This document shows positions 33,289 to 41,087 of a stretch of 55,092 nucleotides of DNA, piece after piece. How positions within the stretch are numbered: position 1 is the stretch's first letter; each line of letters opens with the position of its first letter. Source of the DNA: a virus; the IMG/VR virus record IMGVR_UViG_3300018432_000304, positions 1-55,092 of that record. One strand, 5' to 3'. The translations under genes and the position numbers were made by a program. The notes below the pieces were generated by a model that worked only from the letters and a program-made list of their open reading frames with translations, was not told the origin of the DNA and ran no database searches.

Positions 33289-34136
33289 TGGCGTCGCGAC
33301 TGGTCAAGGCCACGATCGGCGGGCAGCCCCGGGTTGTTGACCTGCTCGCCGGGTCGTACGAGGAGCCCGTGCCCGATCCCGACCCGGACCCCGTGCCCGG
33401 CCGCGCGGTGCTGTTCGAGGACAACTTCGACGGCACGCCGGGCACGATGGCCAGCCCGACGAAGTGGTACTACGAGACCGGGGGCCTCGGCTGGGGCGAG
33501 AACGAACTGCAGGCCTACCGGCGGACCGCCGACAACGCCCACATCACCGCCGATCACATGCTCGCGATCGTGGCCCGCGAGGAGCCCGGCGAGGGCGGCG
33601 CCAACTACACGTCCGCGCGGCTGCACACCCGGTGGGCCGACACGCCGTTCACCTTCGTCTACGGCCGGATCGAGGCCCGGATCAAGGTCCCGATGGGGCA
33701 GGGCATGTTCGCGGCGTTCTGGATCGCCGGGGACTACGACGAGTTCGGTTACCCCGGGTACGGCGAGATCGACGTGCTCGAGACGTTGAACAACGCCGAC
33801 GTCGCCCGGTTCCACTCGCACCAGCCCGAGTGGGTGTTCGGCGAGGACACACCGGTGCACGCGTCCGGGTCGTGGGGCAACGACTTCCACGTCTACGCCG
33901 TCGAGTGGACCGAGGACTCGGTCGAGTGGTTCGTCGACGACGTGTCCTACGCGCTGCAGGAACGCGCCGATCTGCCCGGCGGGGCGACGTGGGTGCTCGA
34001 CGAGACCCGCCCGCAGGGAATCTTGCTGAACCTCGCCATCGGCGGGGACTGGGCGGGCCCTCCGGATGGATCCACGGACTTCCCGGCGACCATGCTCATC
34101 GACTGGGTGCGGGTCCTCGCCCCCGAGGAGGCCTGA
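33288..34136 (+). CDS. GH16 glycoside hydrolase, virion-associated
   Basis: 282 residues. The N-terminal 40 residues end in a PDPDPDPVPG linker, suggesting a virion anchor. Residues 41-279 are GH16: LFEDNFDG, WYYETGGLGWGENELQAY, YGRIEARIKVPMGQGMFAAFWI, and the catalytic GEIDVLE (Glu160, Asp162, Glu165). The sequence looks like laminarinase/beta-1,3-glucanase members, which cut beta-glucans. It lacks a signal peptide, so it probably reaches the target on the virion. Confidence 0.85.
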   Translation: MASRLVKATIGGQPRVVDLLAGSYEEPVPDPDPDPVPGRAVLFEDNFDGTPGTMASPTKWYYETGGLGWGENELQAYRRTADNAHITADHMLAIVAREEPGEGGANYTSARLHTRWADTPFTFVYGRIEARIKVPMGQGMFAAFWIAGDYDEFGYPGYGEIDVLETLNNADVARFHSHQPEWVFGEDTPVHASGSWGNDFHVYAVEWTEDSVEWFVDDVSYALQERADLPGGATWVLDETRPQGILLNLAIGGDWAGPPDGSTDFPATMLIDWVRVLAPEEA

Positions 34137-34137
34137 C

Positions 34138-34839
34138 GTGGCCACGCCGGCGATCCGCGAAGTCCTGACCGGGACCGCCTACGACGGCAGCACCAGCACG
34201 GTCACCATCACCACCGACGGCGCGCAGGTCGGCGATCTGTTGGTGCTGTTCTACGGCACCGACTACACCTCGTCCGCCCTCGCGGATCACGTCACACCGA
34301 CCGGCACAGCGGGCACCTGGACGCGGCGCACCGCCGCGGTGGCCCGCACTGCGCAGATGCCGATCCTGTCGGTCTGGACGCGCCCGGTCACGGTCACCGG
34401 TACCCAGGTCACGATCACCTCGGCCGGCAACGACGCGGGGGTGTACGCGCACCTCTACGCCCTGGCCGGCGCAGACACCACCTCGCCGGTCACGGGCGGC
34501 CTCGCGAGCATCGTCACCACCCCGACGACCACCTGGGCCGCCCCGTCGGTCACGGTCAACTCCGGGGATCTGCTGCTGTGCGGCTGGCAGAGCCAGTACG
34601 AGAACGTCACCGCCCCCACGGTGCCCACCCCTGCCATGTCCGACCCGATCACCACGGTCAACAACGACAGTGCGGGTGCACTGCGCACCGCGCGTCAGAC
34701 CATCACCGCTGGTGGCGCCTCCGGCACCCGCGTGGCCACCGGCCCGAGCGACACGTACGCGGCCGCATCGATCGCGGTCAAGGGCGTGGGGGGCGCAGTC
34801 GGGCCCGAACCCGCCCGGATGTTCCTCGCCTACGGCTGA
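34138..34839 (+). CDS. Virion structural protein
   Basis: 233 residues from GTG 34138. Beta-rich (TVTITTDGAQVGDLLVLFYGTDY, TAGTWTRRTAAVARTAQMPILSVWTRPVT), of a type often placed at the end of tail modules. Ends PARMFLAYG. No enzyme motif. Confidence 0.6.
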   Translation: MATPAIREVLTGTAYDGSTSTVTITTDGAQVGDLLVLFYGTDYTSSALADHVTPTGTAGTWTRRTAAVARTAQMPILSVWTRPVTVTGTQVTITSAGNDAGVYAHLYALAGADTTSPVTGGLASIVTTPTTTWAAPSVTVNSGDLLLCGWQSQYENVTAPTVPTPAMSDPITTVNNDSAGALRTARQTITAGGASGTRVATGPSDTYAAASIAVKGVGGAVGPEPARMFLAYG

Positions 34840-34868
34840 CCCAGCACGAAACGAGGAGGCCCGCCTAG

Positions 34869-35207
34869 GTGGACGCGGTCATCACCACGCTCATCGGGGC
34901 AGCCCCACAACTCGGCGGCGCCGGGATCCTGATCGTCATCATCGGGTTGCTGCTCCGCCGCGAAACCCAGGACCGGGCGGACTACCGCACCAGCCTCACC
35001 GAGCTGTCCACCCGGCACGCCGCCGAGCTGGCGCGCATCAACGAAGCACACGACGCGGAGCTCGCCGAGCTGCGCCGTGAGCTGGCCGGGCTCCGTGGCC
35101 AGGTCACCGAACTGCACGACTTGTTGGATGCCGAAAGATCTCGGCGCCGCGCAGCGGAGGACAACCCCATGGGTGGGCGACACCGGCCGGACCAGCCATG
35201 GCAGTGA
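34869..35207 (+). CDS. Membrane-anchored coiled-coil protein
   Basis: 112 residues: one hydrophobic helix near the N-terminus (GAGILIVIIGLLLRRE) followed by a long coiled coil (ELSTRHAAELARINEAHDAELAELRRELAGLRGQ). GAGGAGG lies upstream. Such proteins next to lysis genes may act as holin/spanin-like accessories; not proven. Confidence 0.55.
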   Translation: MDAVITTLIGAAPQLGGAGILIVIIGLLLRRETQDRADYRTSLTELSTRHAAELARINEAHDAELAELRRELAGLRGQVTELHDLLDAERSRRRAAEDNPMGGRHRPDQPWQ

Positions 35208-36046
35208 ACCGGCACCGGTTGAAGGTGTGGCCCCGTTCCCGGCTGCTGATGTTGGTCATCGCCGCCGCCGCAGTGGTGTTCCTTGCCGGGAGTGTGTTGT
35301 GGGCGCAATCTGCCCAGCAGGAGGCCCAGATCGAGACTGGGGTGGTCACCGAGCAACGCGACCAGGTCGCCGAGCAGCGCGACGCCACCGCCGCCCAGGC
35401 CGCCTCCCTGGCTGAGCAGATCAAAGTCGCCTGCCGGGACGAGACGCTCGCCGGGCCGGTGTGCGAGCAGGCCGCCGCCGTGGCTGCGACTCCGGTGCCA
35501 CCGGTGCCCGGTCCGGTCGGTCCTGCCGGTCCGCCGCCGACAGCGGAGGAGATCAGTGCCGCCGTTGCCAGCTACCTCGAGACCAACCCCCCGCCGGCCG
35601 GGAGGGCCCCGACGGCCGCCGAGGTAGCCGCCGCGGTCGCAGGCTTCCTGACCGCCAACCCGCCGTCACCGGGTCGCCCCCCGACCGCCGCAGAGATCGC
35701 CGCCGCGGTCCAAACCTGGTACGACGCCCACCCGCCGGCACCGGGGGAGGACGGCAGCGACGGAGCGCCCGGCCGGCCACCCACCGACGCGGAGATTCAG
35801 GCCGCCGTCTCGGCTTGGCTCGCGGCGAATCCTCCGGCGGCCGGACCGAAGGGCGACAAGGGCGAGGACGGGGCGGACTCGACCGTGCCCGGTCCCGCTG
35901 GTCCGCCCGGACCGACCTGCCCGCCCGGGACGTCGCTCGCCGACGTCGAGTTCGCGAGCGGCGAGACCGGCCTCGGCTGCGTCGACACCCCGGCCGCACC
36001 TGACCCGCCGGCCGAAGACGAGGGCGGGCTACTCGACCCGCCCTGA
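35198..36046 (+). CDS. Membrane protein with collagen-like repeats
   Basis: 282 residues: transmembrane helix (LLMLVIAAAAVVFLAGSVLW), coiled coil, then four repeats of PTAxEI/VxAAVxxxLxxNPP spaced by Pro/Gly segments, and collagen-like PKGDKGEDGADSTVPGPAGPPGP. Proteins of this design are common in actinophages next to the lysis region. Function is not established. It overlaps the previous gene by 10 bases. Confidence 0.65.
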   Translation: MAVNRHRLKVWPRSRLLMLVIAAAAVVFLAGSVLWAQSAQQEAQIETGVVTEQRDQVAEQRDATAAQAASLAEQIKVACRDETLAGPVCEQAAAVAATPVPPVPGPVGPAGPPPTAEEISAAVASYLETNPPPAGRAPTAAEVAAAVAGFLTANPPSPGRPPTAAEIAAAVQTWYDAHPPAPGEDGSDGAPGRPPTDAEIQAAVSAWLAANPPAAGPKGDKGEDGADSTVPGPAGPPGPTCPPGTSLADVEFASGETGLGCVDTPAAPDPPAEDEGGLLDPP

Positions 36047-36069
36047 CACATCACCTCAAGGGGAGACCT

Positions 36070-36891
36070 GTGAAGAAGACTCTCGTGCCCGCCGCCGTGG
36101 CGGCCCTGTTCGTCGTTATGACAAGCTCGTCGCTCGCGTGGGCGCAGGAGACTGGCCCGGACACCGAGGCGTGTGCCGTGGCTCAGGCCAACCTCGACGC
36201 CGTTCCCGAGCCCGTCGGCGTGCCTTCGGACCTGGAGCAGAAGGACGCCCAGGCGCGCGAGGCGCACAATGAGGCGCGAGCTAAGTACTTCGCCCTGGGC
36301 GAGAACCTGCCTGAGCCGACGAACGAGGAAGGGCTGCGGCTGAACGACCGCCGCGACGACCCGGACGTCGTGGCCGACCTCGACCTGCTCGACAACATCC
36401 TCGACCGCCAGGACGCGATCGTCGAGGTGCTGGCGAAGAAGGCGCCCGCCGACGCGGCTGCCAAGGAACTCGCCGACGACCAGGCGCGCTTCGCTGCTGA
36501 GCAAGAGGCCGTCGAGGACGCCACGGAGGAGCGCGACGGCTCCTGTGCGCCGCCCACCACGGAGAACCCGGTCCCGCCCGTCGAGGACGACGACACCTCC
36601 GGCCTGAACCCGGAGTACGACTGCCGCGACTTCCCGCTGACCGACGGCACCACCGCCCAGGACATCCTGAACGGCGACCTGTCGGACCCGCACAAGCTGG
36701 ACCTCGACTCCGACAACATCGCTTGCGAGACCTCGGAGAACCACGCGGGCAGCGACTCCGACGGTGACGGTGTCATCGACAACCGCGGCGGCGTGGTCGA
36801 GGAGGACTCACTCGACGACACCAGCACTGGCACCTCGGGTGACGTCGTCGTCCCGCAGGGTGGCGTCGCGACCGGTGGCGGTCCGGCTTGA
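36070..36891 (+). CDS. Secreted excalibur-domain protein, likely sortase substrate
   Basis: 273 residues. Signal peptide MKKTLVPAAVAALFVVMTSSSLAWAQE. A helical charged middle is followed by an excalibur-type calcium motif (YDCRDF ... DPHKLDLDSDNIACE) with paired Cys, then a second Asp loop (DSDGDGVIDN). The tail reads VVPQGGVATGGGPA, resembling the short sorting tails of actinobacterial surface proteins that lie next to class F sortases. AAGGGGAG precedes GTG 36070. Overlaps the sortase gene. Confidence 0.7.
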   Translation: MKKTLVPAAVAALFVVMTSSSLAWAQETGPDTEACAVAQANLDAVPEPVGVPSDLEQKDAQAREAHNEARAKYFALGENLPEPTNEEGLRLNDRRDDPDVVADLDLLDNILDRQDAIVEVLAKKAPADAAAKELADDQARFAAEQEAVEDATEERDGSCAPPTTENPVPPVEDDDTSGLNPEYDCRDFPLTDGTTAQDILNGDLSDPHKLDLDSDNIACETSENHAGSDSDGDGVIDNRGGVVEEDSLDDTSTGTSGDVVVPQGGVATGGGPA

Positions 36892-37499
36892 TCCGGCTGC
36901 CCCCCCTGATCGTTGGGGTGCTGCTGCTCGCAGGATGTTCGGTGGTGGCGCCAGATGCGTCACCACCGGCTGGGGCATCCTCGGTCAGCAGCACTCCAGC
37001 CCCTGTCGCGGTGTCGGAGCCGTGGGCGATCACCATCCCGAAGATCGACGCATCGTCCACCCTGGTGCCGCTCGGGCTGACCGAGCGGCGCGAGCTTGAG
37101 GTGCCGCCCGTGGACCAACCGTTGCAGGCCGGCTACTACGCCGGCGAGAACACAGCGGACGTCGGCGACGAGGTCCTGCCGGGCGAACAAGGCTCGGCTG
37201 TCGTGGCCGGGCATGTCGACGGCACCGGCCCGGACGGCCGCAAGGGCTTCCCCGGCGTCTTCGCCCGCCTCGGCGAACTCGGGCCGGGTGATGACGTACT
37301 CATCGACCAGGCCGATGGCGGGCAGCTCCGCTTCGTCGTCGAACGGGTCGGTGAGTACGACAAGGACTCGTTCCCGTCCGCCGACGTCTACCAGGTAGCT
37401 GACCAGCCGCGCCTGAACTTGGTGACCTGCTCTGGGCCTTTCGACCGCAACGCCGGGCACTACGAGCGGAACACGGTGATCTTCGCGGTGTTGGCGTGA
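36888..37499 (+). CDS. Class F-like sortase, lipoprotein
   Basis: 203 residues. Lipobox LLLAGC (Cys17), Pro/Ser spacer, then a sortase barrel: VVAGHVDG (His109), LNLVTCSG (Cys181) and HYERN (Arg194) form the transpeptidase triad. IPKIDASSTLVPLGL and QAGYYAGENT are class F words. It probably anchors or processes the adjacent secreted protein at the host envelope. GTG overlaps that gene's stop. A sortase inside a phage late region is uncommon. Confidence 0.85.
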   Translation: MIRLPPLIVGVLLLAGCSVVAPDASPPAGASSVSSTPAPVAVSEPWAITIPKIDASSTLVPLGLTERRELEVPPVDQPLQAGYYAGENTADVGDEVLPGEQGSAVVAGHVDGTGPDGRKGFPGVFARLGELGPGDDVLIDQADGGQLRFVVERVGEYDKDSFPSADVYQVADQPRLNLVTCSGPFDRNAGHYERNTVIFAVLA

Positions 37500-38278
37500 A
37501 GTGCGCGTCGTGTCGGCATCGGCGCGGCGAGCACGACTACCCCCGCCCCGGACATGCCTGCCGGCGGTGCATGTGCCCGTCGTGGTTCGCCCCGATGTGG
37601 TGGCTCGGCCTCGCGGCCCTCAACGACCGGCTGGCCCGACGTGTGTGGAGGACTGATGCTGCGACGACCCCAACGCCTCCCCGGCCAGGCCCGTCTGGAC
37701 CGGTGCCGGGAGGAAGCCCGGTTTTGGAGGAATTACGCCCTGCTGTACCGCTTCGGGGTCCCAGTGGATCGGGTCGCGGAGCAGACAGCGCGGGTCGCCT
37801 CCCGGATCCCCACGCAGCGCCGCCCTGTCGACCTGCGCCCCGCACCGACCGGTATCCCAGCCCGCCCGAACACCCGGTGGGGGAGCAGGAGCGACAGGTG
37901 AGCTGGATTCTGGACCGTCTCGCGTGGCTGCACGCCCCATGGACGGACCTCTCCGACGTGCAGGCCGAACTGGCCCGGCACGAGATGGAACTACTAGCAC
38001 TGAGGAGTGCCATGTCTTCCGCAGAGAACCTCGCCTACGAGCGCGCAGCGCAGCTCGTCGGCCTCATCAAGGCCGAGTTCGTGTCCCTGCGCGAGCAGCT
38101 CGACGCGTCCGCCCAGGCCCTCGAAGGCGACGCACAGGCTGATGCCGACCGGCTGAACGGGCTGCTCGACGAGCTGGCCACCGTGGTTCCGGCCGAGGTG
38201 CCGGAGGTGCCGACGCCCGCCCCGGGTGAGCCGGCCGAGCTCCCTTCCGAGCCGGTCGACGGCGACCAGCCCGCCTGA
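37496..38278 (+). CDS. Zn-ribbon/coiled-coil open frame, possibly two fused genes
   Basis: The frame is open for 260 residues from GTG 37496. Residues 1-50 hold a zinc-ribbon-like start (MKCASCRHRRGEHDY...CRRCMCPSW). Residues 52-134 are Pro-rich and overlap a more gene-like frame (37656-37901). From GTG 37898 the frame gives a helical protein (SWILDRLAWLHAPWTDLSDVQAELARHEMELL...FVSLREQLDASAQALEG). I suspect two genes in the same frame, with the middle being read in the other frame. Which is real needs translation data. Confidence 0.45.
   Translation: MKCASCRHRRGEHDYPRPGHACRRCMCPSWFAPMWWLGLAALNDRLARRVWRTDAATTPTPPRPGPSGPVPGGSPVLEELRPAVPLRGPSGSGRGADSAGRLPDPHAAPPCRPAPRTDRYPSPPEHPVGEQERQVSWILDRLAWLHAPWTDLSDVQAELARHEMELLALRSAMSSAENLAYERAAQLVGLIKAEFVSLREQLDASAQALEGDAQADADRLNGLLDELATVVPAEVPEVPTPAPGEPAELPSEPVDGDQPA
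37656..37901 (+). CDS. Small basic helical protein
   Basis: 81 residues from ATG 37656 with GGAGG at 37646-37650. The part RLDRCREEARFWRNYALLYRFGVPVDRVAEQTARVASRI reads like a short DNA-binding helical bundle. Stop TGA overlaps GTG 37898 in the neighbouring frame. The overlap with the 37496 frame argues that one reading is non-coding in this interval; this one has the better ribosome site. Confidence 0.5.
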   Translation: MLRRPQRLPGQARLDRCREEARFWRNYALLYRFGVPVDRVAEQTARVASRIPTQRRPVDLRPAPTGIPARPNTRWGSRSDR

Positions 38279-38424
38279 TGGCCGTAGTCATCGCCCAGCC
38301 GGGCGACAAGACCGCCGCGCTCGCGGAGCTGTGGCAGCTGCGGGACGTGCTCGCCGACGTGGATGACACGGCGGCCGCGCAGGTCCACGCGCTGTACAAC
38401 CAGCTCGTCGTGGACGCGGCCTGA
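38278..38424 (+). CDS. Small hypothetical protein
   Basis: 48 residues from ATG 38278 (TGATG overlap): AVVIAQPGDKTAALAELWQLRDVLADVDDTAAAQVHALYNQLVVDAA. Acidic helical. Last plus-strand gene before a bidirectional terminator. Confidence 0.5.
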   Translation: MAVVIAQPGDKTAALAELWQLRDVLADVDDTAAAQVHALYNQLVVDAA

Positions 38425-38426
38425 TC

Positions 38427-38465
38427 GGAGCCGCCGAGCACTGCTCCCCGGTGCTCGGCGGCTCC
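38427..38465. terminator. Bidirectional terminator between convergent genes
   Basis: A perfect 15-bp stem GGAGCCGCCGAGCAC / GTGCTCGGCGGCTCC with a nine-base loop lies between the plus-strand late genes (stop 38424) and the minus-strand gene ending at 38472. It can stop transcription from both sides. Confidence 0.8.
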
Positions 38466-38471
38466 ACCACT

Positions 38472-38942
38472 TCAGCTGTCGGAAGAGGCCAGCGCGGCGG
38501 AGACGAGCCGTCGGACGGCCTCGGCCCGGGATACACCCTGCTCGGCCGCCCAGGCATCAAGCTTGGGGAGGACGTCGCCGAGCCGGAGCAGCACGGCGCC
38601 GCCGATCTCGGGGCGGCCAGGGCCGCGTTCCTCTTCGACCCGGCCAAAGTGCTCTTTGACGGCCTCGTCTTCCCCGTTGCGGGTCAGCCAGTCGCGGGCC
38701 TCGTCGGTGTCGGTGTAGTGGTAGCGGTCCTGCTCGTCGACCCACGAGGAGAAGTGCCGCAGTACCCATCGCCCCTGCGCGGTCCGGTAGAGGCCTTGGC
38801 CTGAGTTGCGGGTGCGGGTGTTGACGTCGACGCGCTGCTCGCCGTCCCAGTAGGTGTCCGCCTTCCAGTAGGTGGCCTTGGCCTCGTCGAACCAGCCGTC
38901 GTTCTCGGCGGTCTCGGGGTTGGTGACGTAGATGCGGGTCAT
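38472..38942 (-). CDS. Hypothetical protein with C-terminal RHH-like domain
   Basis: 156 residues. N-terminal beta region (RIYVTNPETAENDGWFDEAKATYWKADTYWDG...WVLRHFSSWVDEQDRYHY) and C-terminal ribbon-helix-helix-like segment (IGGAVLLRLGDVLPKLDAWAAEQGVSRAEAVRRLV, residues 113-147). ATG 38942 is chosen for AAGGAG upstream. Probably a DNA-binding regulator of the divergent promoter at 39341-39377, second gene of a two-gene minus-strand unit. Confidence 0.6.
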   Translation of the reverse strand: MTRIYVTNPETAENDGWFDEAKATYWKADTYWDGEQRVDVNTRTRNSGQGLYRTAQGRWVLRHFSSWVDEQDRYHYTDTDEARDWLTRNGEDEAVKEHFGRVEEERGPGRPEIGGAVLLRLGDVLPKLDAWAAEQGVSRAEAVRRLVSAALASSDS

Positions 38943-38956
38943 CGTGTGCTCCTTGC

Positions 38957-39307
38957 TCAGAACCAGGGGCTGGTGGTCGCGCGGCTGGGCTGCTGAATCC
39001 ACTTGGCCATCAGGGCCTTGTCGGCGAGGTCAGCGGCGATGCCGCGGGCGATTCGGGCGGCGGGCTTCTCGGTGCCGTCGGTCTTGACGTCGGTGATGGT
39101 GCCGTCGGCCTCGAACCGCTGGTGCGCGCCGCTCGGGTGCTCGGTGGAGGGGGCGGAAGGGCCCTGGCCCGGCGCCAAGTTAGCCATGTAGTAGGTGCGC
39201 TGCTCGCGGACTGCGGCCTGCAGGGCCGCGACCTGGGCGGCGAGTGGGTCGGCGTGGTCGAGGGGGAGCTGCGTGGCGGCCTGGGCGACGGCGGCGAGGT
39301 CGTTCAT
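38957..39307 (-). CDS. Hypothetical protein
   Basis: 116 residues, ATG 39307 with GGAGG nearby. Helical Ala-rich N-terminus, middle disordered (GQGPSAPSTEHPSGAHQRFEADG), C-terminal helix IARGIAADLADKALMAKWIQQ. First gene transcribed from the minus-strand promoter at 39341-39369. Confidence 0.55.
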   Translation of the reverse strand: MNDLAAVAQAATQLPLDHADPLAAQVAALQAAVREQRTYYMANLAPGQGPSAPSTEHPSGAHQRFEADGTITDVKTDGTEKPAARIARGIAADLADKALMAKWIQQPSRATTSPWF

Positions 39308-39340
39308 GTTGTCCTCCTAGTGCCTTACTCGATATCGGCA

Positions 39341-39377
39341 ATCTACTGCTACATGCGCCAGGTCGTCAATAGACGAC
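39341..39377 (-). promoter_or_regulatory. Minus-strand promoter with palindromic operator
   Basis: On the minus strand, TTGACG (39364-39369) is 17 bases from TAGATT (39341-39346), a good sigma70-type promoter for the 39307 gene. GTCGTC-AATA-GACGAC (39362-39377) is a palindrome overlapping the -35, a natural operator. The plus-strand gene starts at 39401, so the same site could control both directions. Confidence 0.6.
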
Positions 39378-39400
39378 ATCGCTTATCCTGAGGAGGCCGC

Positions 39401-39676
39401 GTGCCCTGGGTTGAAGACCCGATCGGCGAGCACGTCCCGGACCCCCTGAGCCCGTCGGGCTGGCGGTGGCGGCGCTACGACGAGCAGCCACCCACTTCGA
39501 TGCTGCCGATCGTCACCCCCGCCGAGGGGCGCACCGTCCGCTACGGCGACCACGAAGACCACGTCCTGCCCGTGCAGCCGCCCGAGCACCCGGGCGGGGA
39601 CTGGGCCAACCCCAACGCCTACCTGTCGTACGACGACGTCGACTCCCGCGGCATCATCGACACCGGAGCGCCCTGA
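39401..39676 (+). CDS. Hypothetical protein before the endolysin
   Basis: 91 residues from GTG 39401 with AGGAGG upstream. WVEDPIGEHVPDPLSPSGWRWRRYDEQPP and HPGGDWANPNAYLSYDDVDSRG: acidic, loop-rich, no family recognised. One base separates it from the endolysin gene, so they are co-expressed. Confidence 0.55.
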   Translation: MPWVEDPIGEHVPDPLSPSGWRWRRYDEQPPTSMLPIVTPAEGRTVRYGDHEDHVLPVQPPEHPGGDWANPNAYLSYDDVDSRGIIDTGAP

Positions 39677-39677
39677 C

Positions 39678-40439
39678 GTGGCCGTCACAAGCCAGAACGG
39701 CTGGCAGGCGAACGACCGCTCCTGCATCGCCTCCTACCAGCTGCCCGGTGGGAAGGTCGCGCTCCGCAAAGGCGACGTGTCCGTCGTGCTGCTGTGGGTC
39801 GCGAACCGCTTCCACGCGACCGTGGAGCCGCTCGTCTGGCCCGGGAACTGGGGCTACGCGGAGCGGCCAATCCGCGGCTCGTCCACGACGCTGTCCAACC
39901 ACGCGTCCGGGACCGCCCTCGACTTCAACGCCCCCGAACACCCCCTCGGGAAACGCGGCACCTTCACCGCCGACCAGGTGGCCGCCATCCGCACGATCCT
40001 CGCGTTCTGCGAAGGCGTCGTCCGCTGGGGCGGCGACTACACCAGCCGCGCCGACGAGATGCACTTCGAGGTCAACGCCGGAGCAGCAGACGTCCGCCGC
40101 GTTGCCGACAAGATCCGAGGCGGAACGTCCGCCGCCCCCCAGGAGGACGAATTGAGCCAACAGCAGGTCGACCACATCATCAGCGTGTTCCGCCGCGATC
40201 TCGGCTTCGCGAGAGACCAGATCCTCACGAGGCTGGGTGTGCACAACCCGCCCAACGCGCCCGCGAAGCTCGCCCCCGAGCAGCTCGCCGGCATCGACCC
40301 CGCCCGCCGCGTAGACGTCGGCTGGGCCCGCGACCAGCTCATCCAAGAGCTCGCCGAGCAGCGCGTCCTCATCGAGGCCATCGCCGAAAAGGTCGGCCTC
40401 CAGTTCGAGGACACCCCGAACACCCCCGGAACGCCGTGA
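39678..40439 (+). CDS. Endolysin, M15 peptidase (VanY-like)
   Basis: 253 residues. LSNHASGTALDFNAPEHPLG provides the zinc ligands His75 and Asp82. RADEMHFEV provides His129 and a nearby acid. This is the D-Ala-D-Ala carboxypeptidase/endopeptidase fold of many actinophage lysins, cutting peptidoglycan cross-links. The C-terminal 95 residues (LSQQQVDHIISVFRRDLGFARDQILTRL...) are helical and may bind the wall. No signal peptide; export would use the holin-like proteins downstream. Confidence 0.88.
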   Translation: MAVTSQNGWQANDRSCIASYQLPGGKVALRKGDVSVVLLWVANRFHATVEPLVWPGNWGYAERPIRGSSTTLSNHASGTALDFNAPEHPLGKRGTFTADQVAAIRTILAFCEGVVRWGGDYTSRADEMHFEVNAGAADVRRVADKIRGGTSAAPQEDELSQQQVDHIISVFRRDLGFARDQILTRLGVHNPPNAPAKLAPEQLAGIDPARRVDVGWARDQLIQELAEQRVLIEAIAEKVGLQFEDTPNTPGTP

Positions 40440-40446
40440 TGGGGAG

Positions 40447-41064
40447 CTACGCGACAGTGGTCTGCTGCACTGATACGGTCCTCCTGCGGGTCAGCATCTT
40501 GCTGATGTGGGATTGACTGATCCCTAGCTGACGGGCGATCCCCCGCTGGGACATGCCCCGGTCGGCAAGCAGGAAGACCGACTCCGTCCACTTGGAATCG
40601 TAGAGGCGATTCGCGTCGGCGACCGCCCGGATTTTTTCACACTCCCGGCAAAGCCGGATTTGGCCGCCGTGACCTCGACGGGATCGCTTCCAGCGGGTGT
40701 TCTCTGAGGTCCATCGGTGGCCACGCTGGCACGTCCGGCGCTCTCGTGCGGACCGACGAACGTTGGCCGAACTGGTAGTTGGCGCCAGGTGCATCGGGTT
40801 GACGCATCTCCGGTGAGGGCACGAGTCCCCGCCGCGGCACTCGTCAGCTCGGTGGCAGAGGTGGTCAAGCACCTCGCTAGGGTCCAAGGACCGAACCATC
40901 GCTGCGTATACCAGGCGATGCGCGAGGTTTGTCGTCCCGTTCCTTCGCTGGCCAGGTGCGTGGCCGTACCCGGCCTTAGTGACGCCCCCTGGCCACACCC
41001 AGCACCTGGATAGATCGCTGGTGTCGATCAGCGCGAACAACTCGTCGAAGGTACGCTTACCCAC
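40447..41064 (-). CDS. HNH endonuclease with C-terminal HTH, antisense
   Basis: 205 residues on the opposite strand to the lysis genes. CWVWPGGVTKAGYGHAP, then VLDHLCHRADECRGGDSC and CVNPMHLAPTTSSANVRR form the HNH core of the phage homing type. CQRGHRWTSENTRW is a further Cys motif. The C-terminus (ESVFLLADRGMSQRGIARQLGISQSHISKMLTR) is a helix-turn-helix. It separates endolysin from holin and is likely a mobile insert with its own expression. Confidence 0.82.
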   Translation of the reverse strand: MGKRTFDELFALIDTSDLSRCWVWPGGVTKAGYGHAPGQRRNGTTNLAHRLVYAAMVRSLDPSEVLDHLCHRADECRGGDSCPHRRCVNPMHLAPTTSSANVRRSARERRTCQRGHRWTSENTRWKRSRRGHGGQIRLCRECEKIRAVADANRLYDSKWTESVFLLADRGMSQRGIARQLGISQSHISKMLTRRRTVSVQQTTVA

Positions 41065-41087
41065 GTCGACCCCTCCCGGTCGGCCAC

